From contig CAYOLG010000024.1 in the NCBI GenBank assembly GCA_964404745.1, positions 1 through 64,000 of the forward strand: a stretch of 64,000 nucleotides of DNA. The letters are read 5' to 3'. Each line of letters opens with the position of its first letter. The first letter of the stretch is position 1. Made by a program: the position numbers and the translations under genes. The notes under the pieces were generated by a model, which was given only the letters and a program-made list of their open reading frames with translations, was not told the DNA's origin and ran no database searches. The DNA comes from Pelagisphaera sp964404745. Lineage in GTDB: Bacteria; Verrucomicrobiota; Verrucomicrobiia; Opitutales; Opitutaceae. This document shows positions 35,701 through 43,705 of the stretch, piece by piece.

Positions 35701-36073
35701 CCTCTATTTTGGTCGGCCGCCCAGCATGCGTTTCAACCAGTAAAGGGATGCTTTCACCACGAAGCGAATACGAGGTCGCGTAGTACAAAGGCCTTCCAGG
35801 AACCTGGTATTCGGGTCCCTTAGAGTGAGGGAGAATCTTGGATTCAGGGCGACGGCAACCGGTAAACCCAACTCCGCCCAAAGCGAATGAAGCCGCCATG
35901 ATTTTGAAGAAATGACGGCGATCCACCTCGTTCATTTCCGAGGCTTCTGGACCGAATTCCCGGTGCACCTGCTCGAGAAACTCGGGTGATTGCGAAAGAT
36001 CGTCTAGGCTACGCCAGTAGCGAGGCCCAGATTGTTCAGCCTTAGTGGGAGGAGACGTGTTAATCGGTTTCAT
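32714..36073 (-). CDS. actB: Alternative complex III subunit ActB (molybdopterin-like plus iron-sulfur, fused)
   Basis: A 1119-residue fused subunit. A twin-arginine-like motif (RR at 52-53, VDRRHFFKIMAASFALGG) is followed by Cys73. The large N-terminal part has the molybdoenzyme fold, without a cofactor in studied ACIII. The C-terminal ferredoxin part has four cysteine clusters: CSGCNACVVACQSENN (about 818), CMHCETAPCETVCP, CTYCVQRIQQAK (about 978) and CQQVCPMDAIEFG (about 1013). The frame is open further upstream, but ATG 36073 overlaps the actA stop in the ATGA pattern, so that start is chosen. Electrons pass from ActC/F quinol sites through this subunit to ActA. A His/Asp/Ser-rich tail ends it. 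Confidence 0.94.
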   Translation of the reverse strand: MKPINTSPPTKAEQSGPRYWRSLDDLSQSPEFLEQVHREFGPEASEMNEVDRRHFFKIMAASFALGGVGFTGCRRPESKILPHSKGPEYQVPGRPLYYATSYSLRGESIPLLVETHAGRPTKIEGNDDFKGYNGGTSLKAQASILELYDPDRSSRYSKNGANLSKEEALDALDGLRQTISALKGERVGILVEKSSSPTRLRLKQAFLKQFSNALWAEYEPVASDDLQSAAAIVAGANLKPNYDLSQAKRILCVGGDFLGDDPGALGLSKQFADGRRVRSTKDDMNRLYVAESRFSLTGAMADHRKRLATSRMTALLAAAALEIDLGVEGEALSPIFERLADNLDAETREWIRQSMVDLDQHKGQSLVYAGPGLGKEAQGIALLINEKLGNLGKTLKLLEVEKDESASIQELADAIGNGTIDTLIILGGNPVYNAPADLNFGSKLESVGTVVRLGYYEDETSEKSNYHFVQAHYLESWGDGRAYSGHLLSQQPMIAPLFDGLSEIELLARLTGEENSDGRSLVFETFKKVGSKERRSFDKFLHDGFWEGSEFKVNRSLISGLRLAESLESTDVSAAPTGKDNLELVFTVDPCVDDGRYANNGWLQECPDPMTKMTWDNAIYVSPRLANELDIVAPDSALQITRKNPNKVRDGRSFSPAAKITFDGREIVGGIQILPGLDNYSVILPLGYGRKRAGRIGTNSGYSAYEVRSTDAVAFASGAKLELTGESIQLANTQEHWSMEGRAIIRESNLDDYAADPHWVEEMGMESHSPPVLGEDKGMPVQERSKETPRGGSLYEHPNYDGIHQWGMAIDLNVCSGCNACVVACQSENNIPIVGRDQVRRGREMHWIRLDRYFSSDVTKADGSLDMAAIPEDPQVSIQPVGCMHCETAPCETVCPVNATVHDEDGLNTMAYNRCIGTRYCANNCPYKVRRFNFFDYQQRPLDRLYEGPMAPKGMNELQQMAQNPDVSIRMRGVMEKCTYCVQRIQQAKIAKKVQARDSNDIRIPDGTIKVACQQVCPMDAIEFGDLTDPESKVSELQANERNYALLGYTNARPRTTYLAKLRNPNPDMPDYYDQPLTKVEYKATKPKKSGDYGGYDSHDDHGHNDSHTDSHSENGGTH

Positions 36074-36726
36074 CGGTGGCAGCCTGAACAGCTTTGCGGC
36101 GGGTTGATGTTCCACTCTTCGACGAGCTTTAGTCCGTCTTCGATCTGGCCTTTTTTGCCTCCAGGGTGGACCCAATCCAAATTGGTGATCTGGTCCAGCG
36201 GCCGCAGGCGTTCTTCCGGGTGGCGATGGCATTCCAAGCACCATCCCATGCTGAGGGACTGGTCGTGGCGAACCACTTCCATTTCATCAACCTTGCCGTG
36301 GCATTCCACACAGGAAATGCCGCGATTCACGTGGACAGAGTGGTCAAAATAAACGTAGTCCGGCGTCTCATGCACCCGAACCCACTGAATCGGCTCACCA
36401 GAGGCATAGCTTGCCCGAACAGGCTCCAAAAGATCGCTGTCTGTCTTGATCATGCTATGGCAAGACATGCAAGCGCTGGCCGCGGGGATGTTGGCATGCC
36501 CAGATTCCTCAACCTTGCTATGGCAGTAACGGCAATCCAACCCGAGCTCGCCCACATGGAAACTGTGATCGTACGGGACAGGTTGAGAAGGTTCATAGCC
36601 TACCCTCGTGTAGTTCGGAGTAGCGTAGTAGGTAACGCCTGAAACAACGGCCGCCGCCAGGATCAGAATAAAGACGATCAGCTTAAGCGGGAGGGCGTTA
36701 GACGACTTTGGAAAAACATTAGACAT
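36070..36726 (-). CDS. actA: Alternative complex III subunit ActA (penta-haem cytochrome c)
   Basis: A 218-residue multihaem cytochrome anchored by a membrane helix near residues 14-35 (LIVFILILAAAVVSGVTYYA). Five CxxCH sites are visible in order: CRYCH, CMSCH, CVECH, CLECH, CSGCH, the normal number for ActA. It is the first gene of the operon, and its stop overlaps actB by 4 bases. No Shine-Dalgarno is evident. The upstream 410-base gap must hold the operon promoter. Confidence 0.95.
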   Translation of the reverse strand: MSNVFPKSSNALPLKLIVFILILAAAVVSGVTYYATPNYTRVGYEPSQPVPYDHSFHVGELGLDCRYCHSKVEESGHANIPAASACMSCHSMIKTDSDLLEPVRASYASGEPIQWVRVHETPDYVYFDHSVHVNRGISCVECHGKVDEMEVVRHDQSLSMGWCLECHRHPEERLRPLDQITNLDWVHPGGKKGQIEDGLKLVEEWNINPPQSCSGCHR

Positions 36727-37136
36727 GTTGCAAAATTCGTTGTCGCTCTAATTGGATGCCAGGTACAAGTGGCGAACGGTCAGCATTTTCCCCTTGGAAT
36801 GGCTTGTGGATCCGGCCGCAATACGATTGCGGACTCTCTCCTCTTATTCGTTGCCGGATTCGACTGGTTTGCGCCCAGCCATCGCGGCGCGGATACAATC
36901 CCCAGAACCGCGGCAAAAGCCTTGGCTAGGAAAGATTTTCGAGAATTTGTGGAACTCACTGTTTTAAGAAAGGTCGATTACAGAGTTTTTTGGAGTGAAG
37001 GAAAGCCCGCCTGAATAGCAACGAAAATGTGGCAACTTTTCGGAGCTGCAGCGGAGGTTATTAGACGATCGCTAACGGCGGGTTCGGGATTCTAATAATG
37101 CCGGCATGGAAACCGGCTTCGAATAAGGCAACGCTA
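36727..37136. other. 410-base gap upstream of actA with a short palindrome
   Basis: No gene with family features was found. An 81-codon open frame on the plus strand (36769-37014) has no recognisable domain and no ribosome-binding site, so it is left out. The gap presumably holds the ACIII operon promoter, read towards 36726. No clear -35/-10 pair was identified by eye. Confidence 0.5.
36816..36832. promoter_or_regulatory. Perfect 7-base inverted repeat 90 bases upstream of actA
   Basis: CCGCAAT and ATTGCGG flank a 3-base loop. It could be a transcription-factor site for the ACIII operon or a small RNA hairpin in the leader. It is 90 bases from the actA start; a single copy was seen. Confidence 0.35.
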
Positions 37137-37859
37137 TCAAAGATCAGCCACTACTCGGTCGATAAACTGGCCATCCTGCATCCGCAATATTCGATCGCAC
37201 TTGCCCGCTAGATCTGGGTTGTGGGTTACTATTAACACAGCCTGACCCTTTTCTTTAGCTAGCCGGGTCAGGGACTCGAACACCATCAAGGAATTTTTGA
37301 CATCCAGATTTCCCGTCGGCTCATCGGCTAGCAATACGCTGGGCAAATTCGCCAGAGAGCGGGCGATAGCGACGCGCTGCTGCTCCCCGCCGGACAGCTG
37401 CGAGGGCAGTCGATGCGTCTTATCACCCAAACCAACGTCGCTGAGTAACGAACGAGCGCGATTTTCCATTTCCGTTTCGCTCAATCGCCCGAGCTTGCGC
37501 ATGGGAAGCATGACATTTTCAGCCGCGCTGAATTCCGGCAGCAGGAAGTGGAATTGAAACACGAAGCCAATGTGCTCTCCTCGCGTTCGAGTGTGGGCGC
37601 CGTCCTGATCCGGCGGAACCTCCTCCCCCCGAATCAATATTTGACCCGAGTCTTGCCGGTCCAAGAGGCCAAGCAAGTAAAGCAACGTGCTCTTGCCGCA
37701 ACCCGAGGGACCCACAATCGCTGATACTTCGCCACGATAAAGCTTAAGATTGACCCCGCGTAGCACGTGAACGCGCATCTCGCCTTCTCCCAAATGCTTG
37801 TGAAGATCGCGGCATTCCAGAGCAATAGCCCTGCTTTCCGATTCACTATTCTCGCTCAC
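37137..37859 (-). CDS. lolD: LolD-like ABC transporter ATPase
   Basis: A 240-residue ATP-binding subunit with Walker A IVGPSGCGKSTLLYLLGLLD, signature QLSGGEQQRVAIARSLAN and Walker B VLLADEPTGNLD, followed by the switch His in VTHNPDLA. It is of the LolD/MacB type, coupled by a 4-base overlap to a LolC/E-type permease upstream. Lol systems lift lipoproteins off the inner membrane. A MacB-like exporter is the alternative; the gene pair without a periplasmic adaptor favours Lol. Confidence 0.88.
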   Translation of the reverse strand: MSENSESESRAIALECRDLHKHLGEGEMRVHVLRGVNLKLYRGEVSAIVGPSGCGKSTLLYLLGLLDRQDSGQILIRGEEVPPDQDGAHTRTRGEHIGFVFQFHFLLPEFSAAENVMLPMRKLGRLSETEMENRARSLLSDVGLGDKTHRLPSQLSGGEQQRVAIARSLANLPSVLLADEPTGNLDVKNSLMVFESLTRLAKEKGQAVLIVTHNPDLAGKCDRILRMQDGQFIDRVVADL

Positions 37860-39109
37860 GTCGCGGTCCCTCTTATTACATCTCCGGGCACCAGCTTGCC
37901 TGCTCGTCTAGCTGGAGCCAGGCTGGCGATCATGACGATCACGATCGCGGCGACGACCGCCTGAATGTAGTGCCATGGGGTAGACTTAACTTGGAAATAT
38001 TCTGTAGCGAAGATGCCAGACAGTGGCATGGGCAATCTAGAGATTCCGTAGGTGATCAAGGCTCCCAATAGACAGCCTAAAATAGCCCCCCAGAAAAGAA
38101 CGATCGCGCCCTGCCACAAAAAAATGTTGGAAATATCCCCCCGGGTATACCCCATCGATCTGAGGATGGCGATTTCCCGCGTCTTATCCATGACGATCAT
38201 GAACAAGGTGCTGAACATCCCCAGACCGGATACGATAATAATCGTGGATACGGTGATAGCGGCTGAGAGTTTCAATGTCTTGAAAAGCTGCATCCACGAC
38301 TTCTCCCGCTCCTGCCATGGGGCAGTAAAGTGGTTGGCTACCCGCTCGATCACTTCCGCGTCAGCGATGGCTTGATCGCGATCGAAAATACTCACCTGAA
38401 TAAAGCTGACGCCATGCGGCCTTTTGAGCAGTGAACGGGCCGCGCTCATATGCATGAAAACGCGGGTTTTATCGATATCCGAAACTCCAGTTTCGAAAAT
38501 CGCGGATATCGTGAACCTTCGCTGCTGATCGATGGCCCGAACGATAACCGAATCGCCCACTGTAACATCCAACCGAGCTGCCATCTTGTGCCCCATGATC
38601 ATTCCCATTGGAGCGGTACGGAAGTCCACGATCGATCCAAGCTGTATTTGATCTTCCAATGCGGATACCGCGATATGGTCGTCGACATTAATTCCATATA
38701 CTTGGCCATTGTCCTTTCGTAGCGGGCTCTGCAATTCTATACTTCCTTTGATGACCGAAGAGGCGGCCTCGACATTCTGCAGCTCCATTATCGCTTCGAT
38801 AACCGTTTCCGGATGCTCGATCCCCTCGACGAAGCGGCGATTTTTTTCGTCCGCAATGTAGAAATTGGTATGATCTCCTTTCGAAGTGGATGCGGCGACA
38901 AATACGTAGGAGTGCTGGATGCGGTCCTCAATCCGAATCGCTCCATCGGTTCCCAGGATAGTCTCGATAAAAAGCTCCTGATAGCCGCTGAGCTGGGCTT
39001 GCGTGGAAATAAAAAACCCCACTCCAAATACGATGCCAGCTAAACTCATTAACATGGATCGCTTCTTCGCCAGAAGAAATCGGATCGCTATTCTAATATT
39101 CGGTGACAT
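37856..39109 (-). CDS. lolC: LolC/LolE-like ABC transporter permease (FtsX family)
   Basis: A 417-residue permease starting MSPNIRIAIRFLLAKKRS. It has one N-terminal helix (SLAGIVFGVGFFISTQAQ), a large periplasmic MacB-like domain, and three C-terminal helices in the FtsX block (ITVSTIIIVSGLGMFSTLF to ASLAPARRAGKLVPGDVIR). The frame extends 13 codons further upstream, but this ATG begins the usual motif. Only one permease gene is seen, so it is probably a homodimer, as in LolF systems. Confidence 0.86.
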   Translation of the reverse strand: MSPNIRIAIRFLLAKKRSMLMSLAGIVFGVGFFISTQAQLSGYQELFIETILGTDGAIRIEDRIQHSYVFVAASTSKGDHTNFYIADEKNRRFVEGIEHPETVIEAIMELQNVEAASSVIKGSIELQSPLRKDNGQVYGINVDDHIAVSALEDQIQLGSIVDFRTAPMGMIMGHKMAARLDVTVGDSVIVRAIDQQRRFTISAIFETGVSDIDKTRVFMHMSAARSLLKRPHGVSFIQVSIFDRDQAIADAEVIERVANHFTAPWQEREKSWMQLFKTLKLSAAITVSTIIIVSGLGMFSTLFMIVMDKTREIAILRSMGYTRGDISNIFLWQGAIVLFWGAILGCLLGALITYGISRLPMPLSGIFATEYFQVKSTPWHYIQAVVAAIVIVMIASLAPARRAGKLVPGDVIRGTAT

Positions 39110-39325
39110 TTTTACAGAGGGCAGAATGGACGATACATGAATGTGCAATAAACTTGAACTATGCGACGTCGCGCTCGCGCTTGCGCGATGCCGCAGTACC
39201 CAAGAAAAATTTTGGCAAAGTTAAATTTTTGATGCACTCCCGTATGGATACCAAGAAGGCATTGCCTGAGTTCATCGACCACAAGCCTAAATTCAAGTTT
39301 CAATCCCGCCTAGCAGCATCTGCCA

Positions 39326-40084
39326 ATGTTTCGCTATATCCAACAACAGTTAAAATTCTCGTACCTGGCTCTTTCCGAATCGCTCAATAGCGATGCCAGC
39401 AAATCGATACCAGTGCCCTCGCCTCGTCTACGGCATCGCGTTCATGGATCGACGGATGTCGCCGGTTATCTGGAAGTCGGCCAGCGCTCATGGCGAAGCA
39501 TCGAAACGCTTCTGGAGAGAGCGGGACGTCGCTCGGCGAACGCCAAAAGCATTCTCGATTTCGGCTGTGGCTCCGGCAGGACGATCCGGAATATAGATCC
39601 CAAGGGTCGTGATCGCGTCATGGGTATCGATATTGATCAGTCCGCCATTAACTGGTGCCAGTCAAATCTGTCAGGCTATCGATTTGACACGGTCGCTCAC
39701 CATCCGCCCACGAACTTGCCGGACGGACAATTCGATTTGATCTACGCTATATCGGTGTTCACCCATCTCAACGAGGCCATGCAGTTCAGTTGGCTCGCCG
39801 AAATTAGCAGACTGCTTGCTCCCAACGGTATCTTTATCGCCTCCCTGCACGGAGATTATCACCGCAAGTTGCAAGGCAGGGACGTCAATATGGAGCGGGG
39901 GTACGAGTTTATCGATTCCAAACGAAAGTGGTTCAAGCCCGACGGCCTGCCCGCCTTCTACCAGGATGCCCAACATACGAAAGTATACGTATTCGATCAC
40001 TGGTCACAATATTTTCGGATCAATAACTATGTTGAGCGCGGCATCGCCGATTATCATGATGCGGCGGTGTTAACGACCCTCTGA
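39326..40084 (+). CDS. Class I SAM-dependent methyltransferase
   Basis: A 252-residue methyltransferase. Motif I is ILDFGCGSGRTIRNI with MGIDIDQSAINWC as the acidic binding loop, followed by FDLIYAISVFTHLNE (motif IV) and EISRLLAPNGIFIASLHGD. It belongs to the Methyltransf_11/25-type small-molecule enzymes; the substrate is unknown. It is convergent with gspF, 10 bases apart. A glycan or lipid role near the secretion and Lol genes cannot be shown. Confidence 0.85.
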   Translation: MFRYIQQQLKFSYLALSESLNSDASKSIPVPSPRLRHRVHGSTDVAGYLEVGQRSWRSIETLLERAGRRSANAKSILDFGCGSGRTIRNIDPKGRDRVMGIDIDQSAINWCQSNLSGYRFDTVAHHPPTNLPDGQFDLIYAISVFTHLNEAMQFSWLAEISRLLAPNGIFIASLHGDYHRKLQGRDVNMERGYEFIDSKRKWFKPDGLPAFYQDAQHTKVYVFDHWSQYFRINNYVERGIADYHDAAVLTTL

Positions 40085-40094
40085 CAATTCCCAT

Positions 40095-41351
40095 CTAACC
40101 CGTCGACAACGAATTGCTAAGCTGGAATACCGCTGAAATGATTCCAAAGGCGATCATTCCCACCATGCCGAATACGCCTAGCAAAACCCCAGTCGATATA
40201 ACCCCGAGCATCGTTTTAACGAACCGGTCGATCATTTCGGTATATTGCTGTGACATTTGCCGGAGCCCCGGAACCACGTCTCCGGTATTCTCGCCCACAG
40301 TGAATACATCCAAGGCCATGTCATCAAAGTAGCCGGTCGATTTGAAAGCAGATGATAAGGCGACCCCTTCCGTAACCTTGATTCTCGCTTCTCCAAAAGC
40401 TCCCCGCATGGCTATATTGGATAGCGATCGCTCGGCCATCGATAGGGCTTGGACCATAATAATGCCGTTTTCCAACAGGAGCGACAAGGTCTGAGTAAAC
40501 TGGAGGATCTGCATGTCGCGAATGATCTTGCCCGCTCCCGGAAAGCGAAGCATCAGCGAATCGAACTGGTAGCGACCCGCCGGCGATTTTCGCCATGATA
40601 TCAGTCCGCCAACTACAAGAGAGATGCCAATGGCGGCAATCCATCCGTACTTCAACAAGCCGTTTGCCGAGGCGATCAGCAGCGTGGTCGAGGCCGGCAA
40701 ATCGCTTCCCAGCGAGTCGAGGAGGCCCTCTATTCTTGGCAACAAGCTAAACAAGAACAAGAAGACCAAGCCGATCGCCACGACTGTAAGGAAGCAGGGA
40801 TAAGACAGAGCCGCCACCAGCTTGCCGCGGATCGCTTTTTGTTCCTCCATGCTCTCGACGATGCGAGCCAGAACTTTCTTGAGGTTTCCCGTAGCTTCCC
40901 CCGCTTGTACCAGGCTGACTACGCTTTCGTTAAACACTTTAGGCTGCTTTCGCAAGGCCTCAGACAGGGAACGCCCTTGGCGCAACTCGTCCCAAAGCCG
41001 CGTAGCCAAATATTTCTGACGCGGATCACTCATCCGCGTACTCATCATCCTGAGTGCATCCGCAGATTGGATACCACAATTAAGCAATTCCCGAAGACCC
41101 GAAAGGAAGGGTAAAGCAACGCTACGATTAAGCGTTACCTTGCTGTCCTTGTCCCCTTTCGTGGCAAAAAGGCCGGCTAGTCCCAATCCGCTCTTCTTTT
41201 TCGATTCTCCTGTCGCGGCTTCCTGAACTGATAGAGGGCGCAGTTTCTGAGCAGCTATCTTCTGGAGAGCCGCTTTGCGGTTAACCGCGTCGATGGACCC
41301 GCGTATCGATGTTCCGCTAGAATCTTTGGCGCTGTAAGTAAAACTGGGCAC
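40095..41351 (-). CDS. gspF: Type II secretion inner-membrane platform protein GspF
   Basis: A 418-residue protein of the GspF/PilC family with two T2SSF domains: LPFLSGLRELLNCGIQSADA and LQFTQTLSLLLENGIIMVQA. It has three membrane helices and the typical N-terminal basic start MPSFTYSAKDSSGTSIRGSI. It converts ATPase motion into pseudopilus growth. It is the last gene of the gsp operon, 69 bases after gspE. Confidence 0.93.
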   Translation of the reverse strand: MPSFTYSAKDSSGTSIRGSIDAVNRKAALQKIAAQKLRPLSVQEAATGESKKKSGLGLAGLFATKGDKDSKVTLNRSVALPFLSGLRELLNCGIQSADALRMMSTRMSDPRQKYLATRLWDELRQGRSLSEALRKQPKVFNESVVSLVQAGEATGNLKKVLARIVESMEEQKAIRGKLVAALSYPCFLTVVAIGLVFLFLFSLLPRIEGLLDSLGSDLPASTTLLIASANGLLKYGWIAAIGISLVVGGLISWRKSPAGRYQFDSLMLRFPGAGKIIRDMQILQFTQTLSLLLENGIIMVQALSMAERSLSNIAMRGAFGEARIKVTEGVALSSAFKSTGYFDDMALDVFTVGENTGDVVPGLRQMSQQYTEMIDRFVKTMLGVISTGVLLGVFGMVGMIAFGIISAVFQLSNSLSTG

Positions 41352-41420
41352 GGCTGATAAGGGATGAATTAGAGAATGCGAGGGGTCACTAGTACACTTT
41401 CACTTCTACAGTTGGCCACC

Positions 41421-43100
41421 TCATCCTTCCTTGACGGATATGGTACGGACGACTTCTTCCAGGGTGGTGAGGTGCTTGAGTGCTAGGTTCCAGCCGGATT
41501 CTCCTAAGGTCACCATGCCGCCCTTACGCCCGATCTCTCTCATAAGTGGAGCGGCCTCGCGATTGACGATGGGATCGTGCAGGGCTTCGGAAACCCTCAG
41601 AATCTCGTAGATCCCAATACGCCCCCGGTATCCAAGATTTCGACAACGCTCGCATCCGACAGCTACCGGCATCTCCGTGACGCCTTCCATAACGCTTTCT
41701 GGCATGTCGAGAACTTTCAAGGCATCTAGCCCCGTATTGCGGTCTAAAGGCCTCATCTCAAAACAATCTTGGCATAGCCGGCGTAGCAGTCTCTGAGCAA
41801 TCACCATCTCCACGCCCGAAGCGATGAGGAAAGGTTCGATTCCCATGTCGGTTAGGCGCGTGATCGCGCCCGGAGCGTCATTCGTGTGCAAGGTGCTGAA
41901 TACCAAGTGACCGGTCAGCGAGGCCCGAACCGCTATGTCAGCCGTTTCCCGGTCTCGGATTTCCCCAACCATGATCACGTTAGGATCTTGGCGCAACACG
42001 TGCCTCAAGGCCTCTGCAAACCCAAAGCCGATCTCGGTCTTCACCTGAATCTGGTTAACACCTGGAACCTCGTACTCGATCGGATCCTCAACCGTAATGA
42101 TTCGTTTATCCTCGGAATTGATCTTGCGAATAAATGCATTGAGCGAGGTCGACTTCCCCGAACCTGTCGGCCCAGTCACCAAAATGATTCCGTGCGGCAA
42201 GCCGAGAACTCGATCGATCTTCCGCTGATCCTCATCAGACATGCCCAGCTGCTGCAAACTCAGGGGGGCGCTTTTCTTGTTCAGCAATCGAAGGCTGATG
42301 CTTTCCCCATACATGACCGGCATGGTGGACAAGCGGATATCCAAGGTCGTCTCTCCCATTTTCAAATTGATGCGTCCATCTTGGGGCAAGCGGCGCTCGG
42401 AAATGTTGAGTTTGGCCATGATCTTGAGGCGAGAAACAATGGCGTCCTGATACTTTCTCAGATTGTCAGGAACGGGAACAGAGACCAGGAGCCCATCGAT
42501 CCGGTAGCGAATCCGCAGTTCCTCTTCCATCGGTTCGAAATGGATGTCTGTCGCCCCATCTTCCACCGCCTGATGAAATACTTCGTTGACGAAGCGGATA
42601 ATGGCCGCGTCTTCGTCCTCTTCCTCATCAACCTCAGAGACGATCAGATCGTCGTCGATATCGAACGACTCATCCAAACTTTCCGCCCCGACTCCAAGAT
42701 TTTGCGTAATGAATTTTGAAATACGATCAGGATTCGCCAATCGCCATAGAGGACGTTGGCCGCAGGTCGCATATACCCAATCATTCATGATCGAGTCGAC
42801 CGGCCAGCCAGTCGCCAGAGTTAGGGATTCGTCTTCTCCCTCTGTTTTAATAGGCACGCAATGGAATTCGTGAAGGATTCTCAAGGGAATCGAGTTAATA
42901 CGATCCAAGTCGAATGAATCGGGAGCAGCGATGGGTAACCCCGAATGCTGGCTCAAATCGGCGACCAATTCGCTCAACTCGCGGTTCTCTAGCTCCGCGA
43001 TTCGTTCCAAGCGTTCGGATCGCCTCATACCCTCGATTTGCGAGCGTTGGTCTTCGCTCAGCTTGCGCGTATCCAAAAAATCTAACTCTACAACTGCCAT
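41421..43100 (-). CDS. gspE: Type II secretion ATPase GspE
   Basis: A 559-residue secretion ATPase. An N-terminal N1E-like domain precedes IHFEPMEEELRIRYRIDG, then Walker A GPTGSGKSTSLNAFIRKI, the Asp box ITVEDPIEYEV, Walker B RQDPNVIMVGEIRDRETAD and the His box LTGHLVFSTLHTNDAP. A CxxC zinc pair occurs twice (CQDC and CERC). It powers pseudopilus assembly in the cytoplasm, docked to GspL and GspF. Confidence 0.95.
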   Translation of the reverse strand: MAVVELDFLDTRKLSEDQRSQIEGMRRSERLERIAELENRELSELVADLSQHSGLPIAAPDSFDLDRINSIPLRILHEFHCVPIKTEGEDESLTLATGWPVDSIMNDWVYATCGQRPLWRLANPDRISKFITQNLGVGAESLDESFDIDDDLIVSEVDEEEDEDAAIIRFVNEVFHQAVEDGATDIHFEPMEEELRIRYRIDGLLVSVPVPDNLRKYQDAIVSRLKIMAKLNISERRLPQDGRINLKMGETTLDIRLSTMPVMYGESISLRLLNKKSAPLSLQQLGMSDEDQRKIDRVLGLPHGIILVTGPTGSGKSTSLNAFIRKINSEDKRIITVEDPIEYEVPGVNQIQVKTEIGFGFAEALRHVLRQDPNVIMVGEIRDRETADIAVRASLTGHLVFSTLHTNDAPGAITRLTDMGIEPFLIASGVEMVIAQRLLRRLCQDCFEMRPLDRNTGLDALKVLDMPESVMEGVTEMPVAVGCERCRNLGYRGRIGIYEILRVSEALHDPIVNREAAPLMREIGRKGGMVTLGESGWNLALKHLTTLEEVVRTISVKEG

Positions 43101-43105
43101 AGATC

Positions 43106-43696
43106 CTAGTTCGATCCGTTAGGATCGTCTTCTATGATGTCTCTCCGCAGAGCTCGCCGGCGCCGAATTTCCTCGGCCACCCGCTGCATACGTTCGCGGA
43201 CCTCTTCGTCGCTTGCTGCCTCGATGTTGGGATTGGCAGGTTGCCTAACTGGAGTCGCGGTTCTCTGAGCCGCTTGCTGAGGCGATCGTTGCGGGGCCCG
43301 CTGCGGCGCTTCCGCCAAAGCGATAATATCTGCGTCCTTTAAACTGAGGTTGCGGGTCAATCCATTCTGTCGTACGGCAATCGTCTCCTCCCCTGGCTTG
43401 CTGCCGCGGTCGTACCTGACTAGCTGGAATCCATCTTCGCCATCCACGTCTTTACTCAATCGATAGCTCTTTTTCGATTTGGTATCGTAAATGCTAACCC
43501 AAGCAACCCCGCCAATTTCAATCACCCCTCGAAACTCGACCGAGTCCAAGGGCGTAGCCGGCGTCACCTTGGGTTCGACTTTAGGCTCGACCTTCTGCGA
43601 AGGCGGCACGAACGGCGACGCCGCTTCCTGGGCAAGAAGCGAGGCCCCTCCCGAAAGGAGAGCCACCAAAGCGAATCGCGTCCAGATTAGCTTCAT
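43106..43696 (-). CDS. Probable GspC/PilP-like periplasmic connector of the type II secretion system
   Basis: A 196-residue exported protein: signal peptide (FALVALLSGGASLLA), a Pro/Lys/Val linker with repeated KVEPKV, a beta-rich core (SVEFRGVIEIGGVAWVSIYD then SLKDADIIALAE), then a Gln/Arg/Pro-rich basic tail. The core resembles the HR domain of GspC or PilP, which contacts the secretin. No other GspC candidate is in the operon, and it sits between gspD and gspE. Assignment rests on position and fold impression, not a clear signature. Confidence 0.6.
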   Translation of the reverse strand: MKLIWTRFALVALLSGGASLLAQEAASPFVPPSQKVEPKVEPKVTPATPLDSVEFRGVIEIGGVAWVSIYDTKSKKSYRLSKDVDGEDGFQLVRYDRGSKPGEETIAVRQNGLTRNLSLKDADIIALAEAPQRAPQRSPQQAAQRTATPVRQPANPNIEAASDEEVRERMQRVAEEIRRRRALRRDIIEDDPNGSN

Positions 43697-43705
43697 TATT
43701 AATTA

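Noticed and set aside
36769..37014. 81-codon frame upstream of actA
   Set aside because: No domain, no ribosome-binding site, and it would occupy the ACIII promoter region.
41886..42719. Long open frame on the plus strand, 277 codons
   Set aside because: It is exactly antisense to gspE, whose motifs are complete; composition is that of the opposite strand of a coding region.
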